DNA of 64,000 bases from Paraspadella gotoi (lineage: Eukaryota > Chaetognatha), in NCBI GenBank assembly GCA_051294375.1, contig CM119266.1, positions 8,518,606 to 8,582,605 on the forward strand. The letters run 5' to 3'. Made by a program: the position numbers and the translations under genes. Positions 38,401 through 48,555 of this stretch are shown here, one piece after another. The notes beneath the pieces were generated by a model that searched no databases, was not told where the DNA came from, and worked only from the letters and a program-made list of their open reading frames with translations. Positions within the stretch are counted from its first letter, which is position 1. Every line of letters begins with the position of its first letter.

Positions 38401-38731
38401 AAAGGACACTTTAAGTAAATATAGCCCTTTTTTGTGTCATTTCAAAAACAAACAAAAAACAAACTCCGAGCTAAAATTTTACGTACATTGTTCAAAACGC
38501 GCTGATGAAGGTTCGAATTAAGAGCCGAAACATGTCCTATTAATAAAACCTTTTATCAAACAACTTCACAAAATAACGAAAACGAAAGGAATCTTTACAT
38601 ACAATTTGTTCAAATTGAAATTTTCTCTCAGAACCTCCTCTCCCAACGGCGCCAATTACTACGGCGCCAATCCCGGATTCGGCACCGGAATCACCGTCGG
38701 CGGCGCGGATCGGTCGCGGGGTCCCATCTGA
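22335..38731 (+). CDS. NHL-repeat beta-propeller protein (5' incomplete, 8 visible exons)
   Basis: Exons: 22335-22411, 30732-30863, 34318-34499, 35938-36044, 36583-36700, 37050-37183, 38017-38192 and 38632-38731. The translated blades show the NHL pattern of a Pro/Gly turn, a hydrophobic strand ending in D, then N/R and a V-x-V/I-Y/F strand: NRLLYIGEWESRSIKIFSLD, NVIVSDRRNRSVTIYDPDG, DDILVIDRVISAVKIFDKNG and LHILVSDNEKNQVQVYNYEG. NHL propellers bind RNA or protein partners in TRIM-NHL and related proteins, and also occur as enzyme domains; no RING, B-box or other partner domain is visible here. Phases agree at 1-2, 3-4, 5-6, 6-7 and 7-8. Exon 2-3 does not fit in phase, so an exon may be unseen or a base may be wrong. 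Exon 4 lacks a GT donor. The C-terminal tail is Gly/Asn-rich. The N-terminus is unknown. Confidence 0.85.
22596..22682 (-). mobile_element. SINE family 2 fragment with intact box B
   Basis: The minus strand carries GGGTTCGATCCC at 22629-22618, preceded by GGCAAGTCATTGGCCCAAAG. That block matches the head of the family-2 SINE at 6.2 kb. The rest of the body is missing. Confidence 0.5.
22985..23455. repeat. Homopurine AG tract with about 133-bp internal duplication
   Basis: About 470 bp consist almost wholly of A and G on the plus strand. A block starting GGCAGAAGAGG at 23111 is repeated at 23244 with most of its neighbours, so part of the tract arose by tandem duplication. Long ORFs across it are composition artefacts. 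Confidence 0.8.
23672..23777. repeat. (GA)n microsatellite
   Basis: A GA run of about 100 bp with a few interruptions near the left end. Confidence 0.9.
26780..29660 (+). mobile_element. Decayed Penelope-like element (copy A) with 3' tail
   Basis: Remnants of the Penelope-type reverse transcriptase are spread over shifting frames. They include FGQPKVH then LRPIVSARNSI (27180-27250), LLVSCDLQSMFTNSP (about 27380-27420), and HLNSIEASI with FPMLDVLIQR (27760-27850). A KPTYDQYIPF region follows. The GIY-YIG endonuclease part (28270-28700) has lost its frame but keeps its order (AYVGET-like, then ESDGGRFDLP-like). The tail runs through a CT-rich stretch to a hammerhead-like motif at 29583-29621. 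It lies in NHL intron 1 on the same strand. It is clearly inactive. Confidence 0.75.
29583..29621 (+). ncRNA. Degenerate hammerhead ribozyme motif (PLE tail)
   Basis: The core reads CTGAATGA (one extra A compared with CTGATGA). Helix II pairs GGCT (29592-29595) with AGCC (29608-29611). GAAAC at 29612-29616 and ATGTC follow, with the expected cleavage after 29621. The extra base in the core suggests it is inactive. It lies about 0.4 kb after the endonuclease remnant of PLE copy A. Confidence 0.55.
30306..30577 (+). mobile_element. MITE-like element, GTTGCGCCGC family (copy 1)
   Basis: The ends are TGTTGCGTCGCA and GCGGCGCAACT, near reverse complements. Inside are a Pro/Gly-free AT stretch, a conserved GCGGCGC block and a GACCGACC tetranucleotide array. 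Two more copies lie at 31999-32235 (inverted) and 51584-51950. It sits in NHL intron 1. Confidence 0.6.
31049..31178 (+). repeat. SINE family 1 fragment plus (GA)n
   Basis: CGTGGATTCGATATCGGCGT at 31051, continuing CTTACTTTGCCC, matches the reverse complement of 61281-61312, part of a tRNA-like SINE. A GA run of nearly 90 bp follows directly. Confidence 0.55.
31999..32235 (-). mobile_element. MITE-like element, GTTGCGCCGC family (copy 2, inverted)
   Basis: It starts AGTTGCGCCGCGAGTACTCG and ends CACTGCGACGCAACA. The internal GTCGGTCGGTC array and the GCGCCGCC block correspond to the other copies in reverse. It sits in NHL intron 2. Confidence 0.6.
32850..32942. repeat. (CT)n microsatellite
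   Basis: Two CT runs separated by TTTCT and a CGGT interruption. Confidence 0.9.
33369..33447. repeat. (AATG)n microsatellite
   Basis: About 19 AATG units with one AATA variant. Confidence 0.9.
33540..34310. repeat. 0.77-kb pyrimidine tract with about 202-bp tandem duplication
   Basis: Nearly pure C/T sequence. The block TAACCCTATTCTCCTTTGTC at about 33920 recurs at about 34122 with the same neighbours. It ends at the acceptor of NHL exon 3 (CATAACAG at 34317) and acts as, or overwhelms, its polypyrimidine tract. Confidence 0.85.
34600..34818. repeat. Degenerate telomere-like (CCCTAA) stretch with one TIR
   Basis: CCCTAAACCTTAATGCCTAA-type words fill 34660-34760. The right side, GATGGAGCGCTCTGCC (about 34795-34810), matches the right terminal repeat of the elements at 54.3 and 58.7 kb. 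The left terminal repeat is not clear. It lies in NHL intron 3. Confidence 0.5.
35387..35428. repeat. (GAC)n microsatellite
   Basis: About 14 GAC units in NHL intron 3. Confidence 0.9.
37145..37500 (+). repeat. 59-60 bp tandem array containing the exon 6 donor site
   Basis: About six units begin with TCTACAAC and contain GACCTCTCATCTCTACT, then AAAG|GTGAGT. Unit 1 is the coding end of NHL exon 6 plus its real donor (exon ends 37183). Units 3 to 6 keep AAAG|GTGAGT, while unit 2 has lost it. The array therefore duplicates a 5' splice site several times inside the intron. Confidence 0.85.
37680..37880 (-). mobile_element. tRNA-derived SINE, family 2 (copy 2)
   Basis: Its body is inverted relative to the 6.2-kb copy: GCAGTCCCTGAGCTTCGGAT, TGTTACAGGCGGGTTAA, then the terminal GGTGGATTTTAGTCCAC hairpin. 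It lies in NHL intron 6. Confidence 0.65.
38502..38536 (+). ncRNA. Hammerhead ribozyme motif
   Basis: CTGATGA (38502-38508) is followed by helix II, GGTTC (38510-38514) pairing with GAGCC (38522-38526). GAAAC (38527-38531) and ATGTC follow, with predicted cleavage after 38536. Stem III is a minimal palindromic ACATGT, as in PLE-type hammerheads, which are thought to act as dimers. It lies alone in NHL intron 7 after a PLE-tail-like GTACATTGTTCAAA. Confidence 0.65.
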
Positions 38732-39043
38732 CTATATGGACCCCAAAAATCGTTGGACTTACCCCAGGGACAGGCTCAAAGCAATTACCCCAGGGACATA
38801 CCCAAGGGACTCCATCGCACGAGGGGAGTTCGATCGCTGGACGGAGCCGTGGAGGAGGCCAAAGGGAAGGAGGAAGAGGAGGAGGAGGAAGAGAACGAGG
38901 TGTTCGGAGTCTTGGCCGACATTTCCGCCTACAGACGGGTCATGGGAAACGGGAGTAAGGAAGGAAGTCTGGACAGGGAGGAGAAAGAAGAGGAAGAGGA
39001 GAAAGGAAAGGAGAAGGCGAAGAAGACGAAGATGAAGTCTTGA
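38732..39043 (+). CDS. Possible readthrough extension of the NHL protein (103 codons)
   Basis: After the TGA at 38729-38731 the same frame continues without a stop to TGA at 39041-39043. The encoded sequence has non-repetitive parts (YGPQKSLDLPQGQAQSNYPR and NEVFGVLADISAYRRVMGNG) between and before Glu/Lys-rich stretches, so it does not look like simple untranslated sequence. The nucleotides after the stop are CTA, the context known to favour UGA readthrough in animals. Alternatives are an in-frame nonsense mutation, a sequencing error, or chance openness in purine-rich DNA. Confidence 0.5.
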   Translation, partial: LYGPQKSLDLPQGQAQSNYPRDIPKGLHRTRGVRSLDGAVEEAKGKEEEEEEEENEVFGVLADISAYRRVMGNGSKEGSLDREEKEEEEEKGKEKAKKTKMKS

Positions 39044-40700
39044 AAATATTACGAATTAATTATGAGTAGTTTTGAAAAAAAAAAAAAAGAATTCCACGAT
39101 ACAACTGTATGAAATTGGTACAACCAATATATATTACAATATATATTACAGAGGCTCACTGTTTTGGGCAGTTTTGGGATAAAGAGACATCATAATCGTT
39201 TGGAACGCCGTTCGGCAACGGAATCGAAAGTTTTGGGGGATGGCATCATGATTTGAAGATGCGTTTAGACCCGTGGTGTTTATTGCGAAAGTCGGGCAAG
39301 GTCTCAATTTGAAAATTGTTCCATTTAGTAAAAGAGCGACGTGCTAAATATAGCAGGTATTTTTGGTTGGTTTTTTTTTTCGTGGTAACAAATGTGACTT
39401 TGAATGAAGTCTCAAAATTTGATGGGAAAATATAAACTTTATAAGGTGTTTAAAATTTGATGGGTTTGTTAATTTTTATTCTATTGATTTTAAATTATTT
39501 TTACCAAAATGTAGTAAATTTTTATTTTGGGTTTACTAGGCAAACACATTCCATGAGTTTATTATAATTAATATTGAGAATAGTTTTTGGTTAAGAAACT
39601 TGTTTCATACAATAAAGTTAAATTAGTACTATCACTTGAAGATTTTCTATATGTGAGGATACCAGTAAGAAAGTGGTATCTTGGATTTCTGCAGTATTTG
39701 TAGGTCAAAATATTAAATGAAACGTTCCTATAAGGAACTTCATATGTTCTCTTTCACTGTTTGTAATCATTGTGTAATGTGTATAGGCTGCTGTATAGGT
39801 TGATTCGATCCATATATATATATCTATTTACATAGTGCAAAATTAGTGTTTCATTTCAGATTTCATTAAGATTTTACAACCAATTGAATTTGATCAATAG
39901 AGTCATGTAGTTTATTAAAGTTTTTTTGCACTTAACCAATTGGATATTTTACTTGATGCTATCATAATATCTTTATTATTGATTTATTTTTTGGAAGCTT
40001 GACTTTGTAAATACAAAAGTTTTTATACTCATTGCCAATATTTCTGAATAAATCGCCATTTTGATCTCCAATGATTTTATGCTCTTTTTAAGAACACTCC
40101 ATAAGAAAATTAATTTAATCAGTGATACAAATTTATTTGTTTGTTGTAAGACAATTGTTATGAGAATATACTAAATCTAAAGTTAAAAAAGCTTTTGACA
40201 AATAGTTAAAAATCTTAAAAGTATAGTGATCTCGCCAGACGGTACTATCAACGAAACTTATGAAAAAATTTGGAAAAAAAAACGAATGATTGATGCGATA
40301 ACGAATTATTAATGTGATTGTAATTGATAATTGATGCAATAATAATGAATTATTGATGCGATGATAACGAATTATTGATGCTGGGCTATAAGTCTTTATG
40401 AAAAGAATAAAGAAATGAAAGAAAGATTTATGATGTCAATTTTTTATAAAAATCTGGCTAGCTTGGTCTCACATTCAAAAATTGTTAATATTGATTAAAT
40501 ATTTGACCACTTTGTTTATTATGCTTATCTAAATGGAAGAAGAAAGACGAGGAAGTGTGCTTAGGAGAAGGTCTCCTTTAACTTGCTGCTTCGAGCAGGA
40601 CAAAGTTAAATAGAGACAAAACTTAACATCCAGGACTGTCTGAACGATTTGAGATACAATAATAAAATTATTATAATTTGTAGGCTTACTTTAATATAAG
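39044..40700. other. Intergenic region after the NHL gene
   Basis: AT-rich sequence with an A run at 39077, probably within the 3' untranslated region. Around 40300-40380 there are imperfect GAATTATTGATGCGAT-like repeats. No gene is seen. Confidence 0.4.
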
Positions 40701-42311
40701 TATCGGAAGGCAGATAATACAATACTGGCCGTGAGAAAGGACCTCATTGAGGACCTACTAAACCATTTGAACAGTAAACATGCAAGCATCAAGTGGACAT
40801 GTGGCCGCCGAGCTTGAGCACGTCAAAAGAGCCTTGGCGCTCAATAATTACCCTCTGTGGGCTTTCGAGAAGGCAAGGTATCGGCAGAAACCGGCTGAGG
40901 GCAGTGGCCACCAGGGGGCTACCCAAGTAACCGCTGACGTTGGCACATCTTACCCCCAGGAGGATGGTTGGGATCTTGCTGCCGAAGTGCCAACCGCGCC
41001 CACCACAGCGCAAATGGAAGATAGGCAGAAGCGTCCCAAGAACGTGGGCCACTTGTCCCTCCCCTACCACAGGGGATCACTGAGTCATTGGTGCGGGTGC
41101 TAGCAAAGCAGGGGATCTCCACCTCAGTGACGGCCCGCGGCTCTCTTCGTGAGCAATTGGTGAAACCGAAAGACAAAATCCCCAGACCAAAAACATCAGG
41201 AGCCGTCTATTGGGCGGCCTGTGCAGGTGCGGGCAACCAACCCTGTGCAGCAGCATATGTGGGCGAGACAGGCAAGTCTCTCTCAGACCATTTCCAACAG
41301 CACGTAAGACCCTACAGAGACGCTCGTGGGCATATCATGTCCGCTATAGCAGAGCACGCAACGCTCAGTGGTCATCAATTCAGAGAGAAGACTGTCTCGT
41401 GCTGTCCCATGACCCAAAATGGTTCTAAGAGGTATTAGAGAGGCGATTTACATCAAGGCCCTCGAACCTTCTTTGAATCGTGATGGAGGACGATTCGACC
41501 TCCCTCCAAACTATGATTCGCTTATCAAAAAAGTGGTGCAACGTCCCACACCACCGCAGCCGCACAATGACTCCCCTGTTTCTACTCAACGAATCAGGCG
41601 GAGACCTTCGGTCATAGATGGGCATCTGATGCCTCCGAATCTCCTGCAGCAACTCGGTCTCTTTCTCTGAGGCTTGAGCGTCATCCCAAACGACGGCTGC
41701 AGGAGGATGAAGAGGGTCCACCGTCCCTGCAAAAGTGGCAAGAGTGGATACTCGCCCGCCTCACCGTCAGGTGAGAAGAGGGCCGTCGGCAGGCATATCA
41801 GGCCAGAGGGACATTTAGGGTAGCTCTGGTCTCTTTCCTCAGGGATCGTTGCCGAGCCAGCAAACTTGAGATCAACCCCACTGTCCTCTCAGCCTATGAC
41901 GCGCCAATGACCGGCACCATCAGCCATGCCTTTCCTTCATAAGACCTGGGGGGGGGCTTGCTCATTTTGAGCTCTTTCATACATCTTATATTTCACTAAA
42001 ATCTTACTTATCTATCCCTCTGAATTAACTCTTATATTTCAAATTTCATTCATTTCAATTTTTCAAACTCAAAATTAATTTATGCAATTTTGTTATTAGA
42101 CACAACAAATCAAGTTTGTTTAATTTTATCTTTGTTGTACATTGCTCAAATGTAATTGTTTATTTATTTTCTCTCTCTCTCTCTCTCTCTCTCTACCTTC
42201 CACCAAATTTCATTTCTTCACAACTTATTCTATCTAGCCTAAACTAAATCTATCCTCTAAACTAACCACTAATCTCTCTTAATTCTTTGTTGGAAACTTT
42301 AACCTTTTCTG

Positions 42312-42346
<35 letters not shown>

Positions 42347-42450
42347 TTCTTTAACTCACAAATTGTCCCATTATTCACAACTGTCAAAAGCGCTGATGAA
42401 GACTCGAAAATCTCTGAGTCGAAACATGTCTGCAACTTATTAATAATAAA
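40700..42450 (+). mobile_element. Penelope-like element remnant (copy B) with GIY-YIG endonuclease and tail
   Basis: The start keeps DLLNHLNSKHASIKW, then AELEHVKRALALNNYPLWAF; the part between is deleted relative to copy A. The endonuclease is nearly whole. It shows a Cys pair (CAGAGNQPC), the GIY-YIG-like core AAYVGETGKSL, HIMSAIAEHATLSGH, and after a frameshift near 41420 the REAIYIKALEPSLNRDGGRF block with the catalytic Glu. The element then runs through LILSSF, a CT run and a hammerhead motif at 42393. Reverse transcriptase is missing and stops are present, so it is inactive. The Cys/His arrangement before the core is typical of Penelope/Poseidon-type elements. Confidence 0.82.
42393..42430 (+). 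ncRNA. Hammerhead ribozyme motif (PLE copy B tail)
   Basis: CTGATGA (42393-42399) is followed by a perfect 5-bp helix II, GACTC (42401-42405) with GAGTC (42416-42420). GAAAC (42421-42425) and ATGTC follow, with predicted cleavage after 42430. Stem I may form by GCG before the core and TGC after the site. All conserved core bases are present, so this is the best candidate for activity here. Confidence 0.72.
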
Positions 42451-42659
42451 ATCGTTGTAACAATTCAAAATTCCTTGTAAATATACAATGAAAAAAAATT
42501 TTAAGCAACTACAAGGCGTCATGGATATTTTCAAAACATTTAGTCGTTTTTATGCGCGCGCATTATATAATATGATAAAATATGATAAAATCTATACTTG
42601 TTAATATTTTTCAGTGGTCGTTTCTTAACATGACAGTGTTCATTGTTGTTGTTGTTGCA

Positions 42660-42890
42660 ACACTATCGTGATAATTGGAATAAAATCGCTAATTATTCGC
42701 CGTATGCTTTCCAATAACAACAATGTTTTTCTGATAGCTTTTTATTACTAATGAGTACTTCGGTAATTAACATTTAACACCTATAAACAGAAAAAAGTAA
42801 AAAGGATGTAACCGGTGATCGTTGCAAAGAGTTACAAAATTTATGAACTATGTCAATAAAGGAGTTAATGTTTTTGATGATAATACTCAT
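42660..42890. repeat. Direct repeat flanking the XKR-like pseudogene (left copy)
   Basis: GAATAAAATCGCTAATTATT then CGCCGTATGCTTTCCAATAA and further similarity match 46385-46600 in direct orientation, one on each side of the pseudogene. Function unknown; it may be an older dispersed element. Confidence 0.6.
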
Positions 42891-43643
42891 ACATTTTGCA
42901 TACTATACTTTTTAAATTTAACTAAGTTTTGATTGGTTGTCACTACGTGAAACATTAAAAGGTAAAAAAATCAAAAGTTGATCAACAAAGATGATTAGTT
43001 AATACTAAAGACTTATAAGAATTATGTAAAAATTGATCGATCTAAAAATGCCAGACTGCATAATTTAGGGTGAAGAGACTCTGAGATATTGCTACAGGTA
43101 ATGTTACAATTGAGAAAAATCATACTGTAAATTTACTAAAAACAATTCAATGCTGTTTTATAAATAGTCTTTTCCCCCAAAACCTTGGAAAACAAATTAT
43201 TTAAATATACTAGAACTGTAAAAAAGGTGAATATAAATTTAAACTAAAAGATAAGAATGAAATCACAAAACAATTACAGTGAATAAATAAGACTGTGAGA
43301 GAGTCTTGATTGAAAGCTTGCAGAAACCTGCTATGTTATTATCTTGTAAGTGTGATGGAGGCCTTAAACCACCAAAGCCTGTCCAAAGTCAGGGACAAGA
43401 TAGCTAATTTATTAAATGAATGGATAATTTTTATATTGGTTGTACCAATTTCATAGGAAAAGTGAGCATTGAAAATACTAAAAGTAATACAATCGATATC
43501 TTTAACACATATTTACTTTAACAATACACACAATCTCATTGCTATCTTTTTTTATATATTTTTGTTGTTAACGAACAAGCACGATACCTTTAAAAATATT
43601 TTTACCAACCATTTTATAAGCACTTCTATTAGGTTTTTAATTG

Positions 43644-46052
43644 TTAAATGTGCGAAAGTATTACGAGAGCAGGAAATATTAAAAAAATCATACAGGAAAT
43701 GTTGGCATAATCAGTAAATTGTCCATCGACATATTCCGTGTAATTGTAAACAAAAGGATAGATCTTTGTCCTAAAGAGTTCCGCATATGTTGAGCAAGAA
43801 GCAAAGCTTCGTGGCATTTTACAGCATTTCAGCATTCGGTCTAGAGTCTTATTAACCTCATAATCACCTTTTCTGGGTTATTTTTCCATTTTTTTGTTTT
43901 CTTATCAATGTTTTGATAACATCTTTGTTACCTCAGGAGACCTCCCTTCATATTTTTCATTGAGACACAAAAAAAGGCAGGTGTAAAAGGTTAAGCCAAT
44001 AATTAATAAAATATGTTTTTTTAAATATTCTCTTTGTACTGTCTTTGCTTTCAAGAAAAAAATATATTAAAAAAGGTAAAATAGATAAAGAGTAAAGAAA
44101 AAAGAAATTTTCATTAAAAAAAAGTACGAAAAAAATGCTTTTTGTTCTATCCCAAGGAAAAGATAAAATTTGACCTCGATAAGGGCTGCCTATCCCACAA
44201 ATGTTTACTGCCAACTTTTTTAAATTTGTTTTAATTAAGTTTCCTGAATAGAAGAATAGACTTGGAGTGGTAACACCATGGAAAAAACCAAGGATAACCC
44301 AAAAAATAAACTCTTTGGTAATTTCAACATTTTATTTTTAAAAGTTTTTGTAAATTGACTAAAAAAAATAAAGATGTCATTAATAAAAAAAAGTTTGAAA
44401 ATAACTTACTGATGTCTCTGTAATTGTCTCCAAATAATGTTCGTTCTGAATGATAATAGTAATAATTGACATCTGAAACATTAAATTTTAATATCAGTTA
44501 TTCCGCTAAGCAATAATATTGTCATAAAAAACATCATGGATTTCAAAAACTAAAAACCATCTCAAGAATTGTCCCGTAAAAAGCAAAAGCAGAAAAATGT
44601 CGAGAAAGCTAACTAAAATTTCACTTAACAGAAGGATGCATGTCATTGTCTGAGAAATTAAAAAGATGGACCAATTTCCAATGTATAAATTTACTTTAGA
44701 ATATTTTATTTTAATATTATTTGGTTTTTTAAATTTCTTTTTTAAAAAATAAATCCTAAACATATTTGACCATTCTGTGATGTTTTCATTTTTAACAGAG
44801 ATGTGTAATAGCTTTCGTTGAAAATAATTTGAAGCATCAAACATAAGTTTTACTTCAGAGTGAACTGAAAAGTGGTAATTGTGATTGGCCAAGCCCCATT
44901 TCGTTCTCATTTCACTGACTCGATTCAATTTTAACTGACTTATATAAAATTGATTGAAGGAAATGAGGAAAAAGTTGAAAAAAACCATCAAAAACCGTTG
45001 AATCCAATCGTTGTTTCTCTCGCGTTTTCTTGATTTAGCGAGAAAACGCATATCTGACCAAGTAATGACTCTCAATAACAAAAATGGAGCCGCTAATATG
45101 TACCATAAGGCCGACTCCAATGTCAATGAATAAATAAAGTAAAGGCCAAATGAGAGGCCGACTATTCCGTGAAGGCATCCTATAACATGGCTGATTGGCT
45201 CGAATCTCCTGTACTTAGGCTCAAAATCGATCCTGGATGATCTAATCTTTGATGCTGTAATGGCTACAGATGAGGTCGATATTGCAGCAGAAATCAGCAT
45301 AAAATACTCAGTAATTTTCCAGCGGCAAAAATACTGAAAACCATTGAAACGCCTGAAAAACAATTGGCATAAATAGTCCTATAAAATTAGCAACAATATA
45401 TTTGCTTTTTTTGTTTCTATCCAAGTTTTATACTTTATATTTACCTCCATACCAAGTTGCATGTACAATTTGTTTGAGTATCGAAAGCAGTCAAATTTTC
45501 CAATTGATGAAATAAATGCCCATTTAGTTGATACGTTGAACCATCTGGTTTAAAGAATGTCCAATCAGGAAAACACTGCCACTTGTTTTTGAAAGTCATC
45601 GTAAAAACAGTTACCGCTGTTTGAACCAACATTTGTAAAAAGGATTCTACAAACACATGTATTATGTTCATATTAAAATGAAGTTTTTCTTTCAATAATT
45701 GACTGCCAAGTTTTTGAGGACCATAGATGAGTGAAGGAGTATCTAAAAATATATCAATGGCCAAAACAACCGTGCCCATTCCACTCAGAATCGAAAAAAC
45801 AGTCAGCACTTTTTTCCAAATTGAGTTCCATAATCTGGGAAAGTTTTTACAATTTTTTATGATTTTGACCAATCCGTATATCATTGATACAGAGTTGTGA
45901 AGCAAAAAAATAGTCAAAAATATCCAACCAAATGTTTCAATCACATATTCAGAAGATACAACATGACTAATAATAGTTTTTAAATCAGTTGCAAAATCTA
46001 CGAAGCTTAGAATAGTAGAGAAAATAACCTCAATAAGTTTGGTGTCCACCAT
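43644..46052 (-). pseudogene. XK-related-like membrane protein, frameshifted tandem copy
   Basis: Exon 1 (46052-45445, 608 nt) and exon 2 (45352-44551, 802 nt) are open and match the neighbouring gene at 48.6-51.0 kb codon for codon in length. Exon 3 (44472-43644) carries several single- and two-base indels: an extra A near 44395, a lost base near 44050, and more near 43850-43900. These break the frame into pieces. The end still reads IYPFVYNYTEYVDGQFTDYA. The lesions fall in homopolymers, so poor polishing is a possible alternative to real decay. Confidence 0.65.
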
Positions 46053-48230
46053 TTTTTTGAAAGTAAAATAAAATCACATTACAAAAACTTTAGTCTAGTT
46101 TTTGTTTACATTAAAGTTTTGTTGTTCTTGTTAAAATATATTGTTAAAGAATTTAACAAAGACAATTTAAAAAATTATTCAATTTAAAATTAAACATTAC
46201 CTTTTTTGGAAATCAAAAAGACAATTTTGAAGCAAATAATCCAAGTGAGTCTGAAGTATATGAGTGGAGGAAAATCAAGCGATAAAGATATCGAGCAAGA
46301 AAGAGCAGGGAACAGGTAAAAGAGAGATAGAGAGAGAGACAAAGGAAGCGAGAGAGAGAGAGAGACCAAAGAAGCAATCGTGACAATTGGAATAAAATCG
46401 CTAATTTTTCGCCGTATGCTTTCCAATAAGGACAATGTTTTTCTGATAGCTTTTTATTGCTAATGTAATTAGATAATTAACTTCAATAAACAGAATGGAT
46501 GGATAGAACAGGCGATCGTCGCTAGTGGTTACGAAATTTGCAAACTACGTCAATAAAGGCGTCAATGATAATGATGATAATGATGATAATACTCATGATA
46601 GAAAATATGATGACACAGCATCATTTTATTTTGCTGACAATAATTAATACTTTTACGAAATAAGCATGAGGACGCGAAGAACTGAAGATACCTCCCTAAG
46701 CCTGGTTCCATAGCTTCTACAATCTACAGAGAGTTGAAAACTTTATGGATAGTTATTGAACAAATCACCTTCAACTTCTCTTCAACTCACAAATAAATGC
46801 AAAATGACATTGATCGAGCTGACACCGAAAAGCTCATATAAAATTGTAAAATTAGTTAGTTTGCTATATTAGACTATATGGGATAAAATTATAAAATGGG
46901 GCAGCTCTCCAAAATGTTTGTGGAAGGGCCAAACATTTCTCTACTCCTACCTTCGCCCAAATGAATAATAATGCCGTCAGTAAAACCCATCGATTCAAAT
47001 CAATTTACCCAAACCGTCCGAGAGAGAAACCAGATCAGGCAGCAACTGCAGTACCAAGTAAGCGTGAGAAAAACAGTTAATTTACAAAATTTTAATCATT
47101 GGTTAAAATTCTAAAATTTAACCAGTCAACCGTTAAAATCAGTTAATTTTTCAACTATAATTATTTATGATAAAATGTGATTAAAATGTTAAACCGTGAA
47201 ATTAATACTTTGTTAAATGATAAACATTGAAATAAATGAAAGTAAAGGTGAAAATAGAAAGTTGATAGTTTATATTTTTTAGGAAAAAAATTATAAAAAT
47301 AGAAAACGAAGAAAGAGCTCTCTCCCTCTCTCCCATTGTCATATTTTGTGATATTTCACAAACCAAATTTGTGCTCAAAAAGGCTAACAACCTTGCCGAA
47401 ACATATGTTTTTTTAATTAAAATAAATTCGTGGTTTGAAGTTCAAAATTATTTTTCTCTTTTATTACATACATTATACTTATATAATCTAAAATAGTGGA
47501 GAAAAGTTTTGAGAAATAGTTGACAGCCTTGCAAAGGAAAACCATGGTAATTAGAGGAAACACAAATTCAAATTAGTAAACCAGTTAATTTTACCAAATT
47601 AACCGATCATTTAAAAAAAATATTTTTAACTGGTGATTAACCGTTAACCGTTAATCGATTAAAACGCCTAGTACCAAGCCTACGACGTCCCATGTCGGTT
47701 TCTGCCCTTTTCTTAAGACATTCCCTTTCTGTCTGTCTATGATTATAATCTCTGACTAATAATTTATTAATCAAAATTGTCAGTAAATAAATTAACTGAA
47801 TAAATATAGTATTTATGGATTTATTTGATAAGACAAACGGTGGTACCACGAAACAGAATATATTTTTAGGTGTTTATTAAGATGTTTATTTTTTATTGCT
47901 TAAAATGTTGAATATATATTATTTGCATCATACATGAGAGGGAGACTCTTACTAGCCAAATGAAAAACATCAAGAAAAAAATGATATATTTTGATTTAAA
48001 TATTATATTTTAATTTTGTTTATGCTTCCAAGTTTTGAAGCTTTACTATATAAATTTACTAAAAACAAGTTTAAACAAACAAAGCCGGATCTTCCTACGA
48101 TCATTAGCGGTAGGCAGCTGATCAGATAATTTTTTTATTTGTGTCAAAATCTTTTTACGCTTTGTCTCGCCTCTCAATTATAAAACAACAATCTCGATCA
48201 CAAAATTAATTAATTACAATTACAATACAA
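46053..48230. other. Spacer between the tandem XKR-like copies
   Basis: It holds the right flanking direct repeat (46385-46600), a short GA tract, a decayed PLE-tail-like piece (GCCGAAACATATG near 47396), and the left end of a GTCGGATCTGC-type element (48060-48130). No gene is seen. Confidence 0.45.
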
Positions 48231-48555
48231 AAATTCAATGATGTTTTATAAATAGGCTCTTCCCCCCCAAAGAAAATGAACCTTGGAAAACAAATTATCT
48301 AAATATACTAGTAATGTAAGAAAGGTGAATATAAATTTGAACTAATGAAATCACAAAACAATTACATGGAAAGGTGAACATTGCAAATTCAAATAGTAAT
48401 GCAACCGATATCTTTAACTCATAGTTACTTTAACAATACACACGATGACATTGCTATTTTTTTTAAATATTTTTGTTCTTAATGTACAAGAACAATACCT
48501 TTAAAAATATTTTTTACCAACCATTTTATATGCACTTCTATTAGGTTTTTAATTG

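Noticed and set aside
38736-39035. Arg-rich ORF overlapping the NHL extension
   Set aside because: It is a different frame of the same purine-rich DNA; the extension frame matches the upstream NHL frame and looks more protein-like.
44506-45363. Reading exon 2 of the XKR-like copies through to FLVFE... and beyond as coding
   Set aside because: Indels between the copies and a TTTCAG acceptor show that the part after WFL is an intron.
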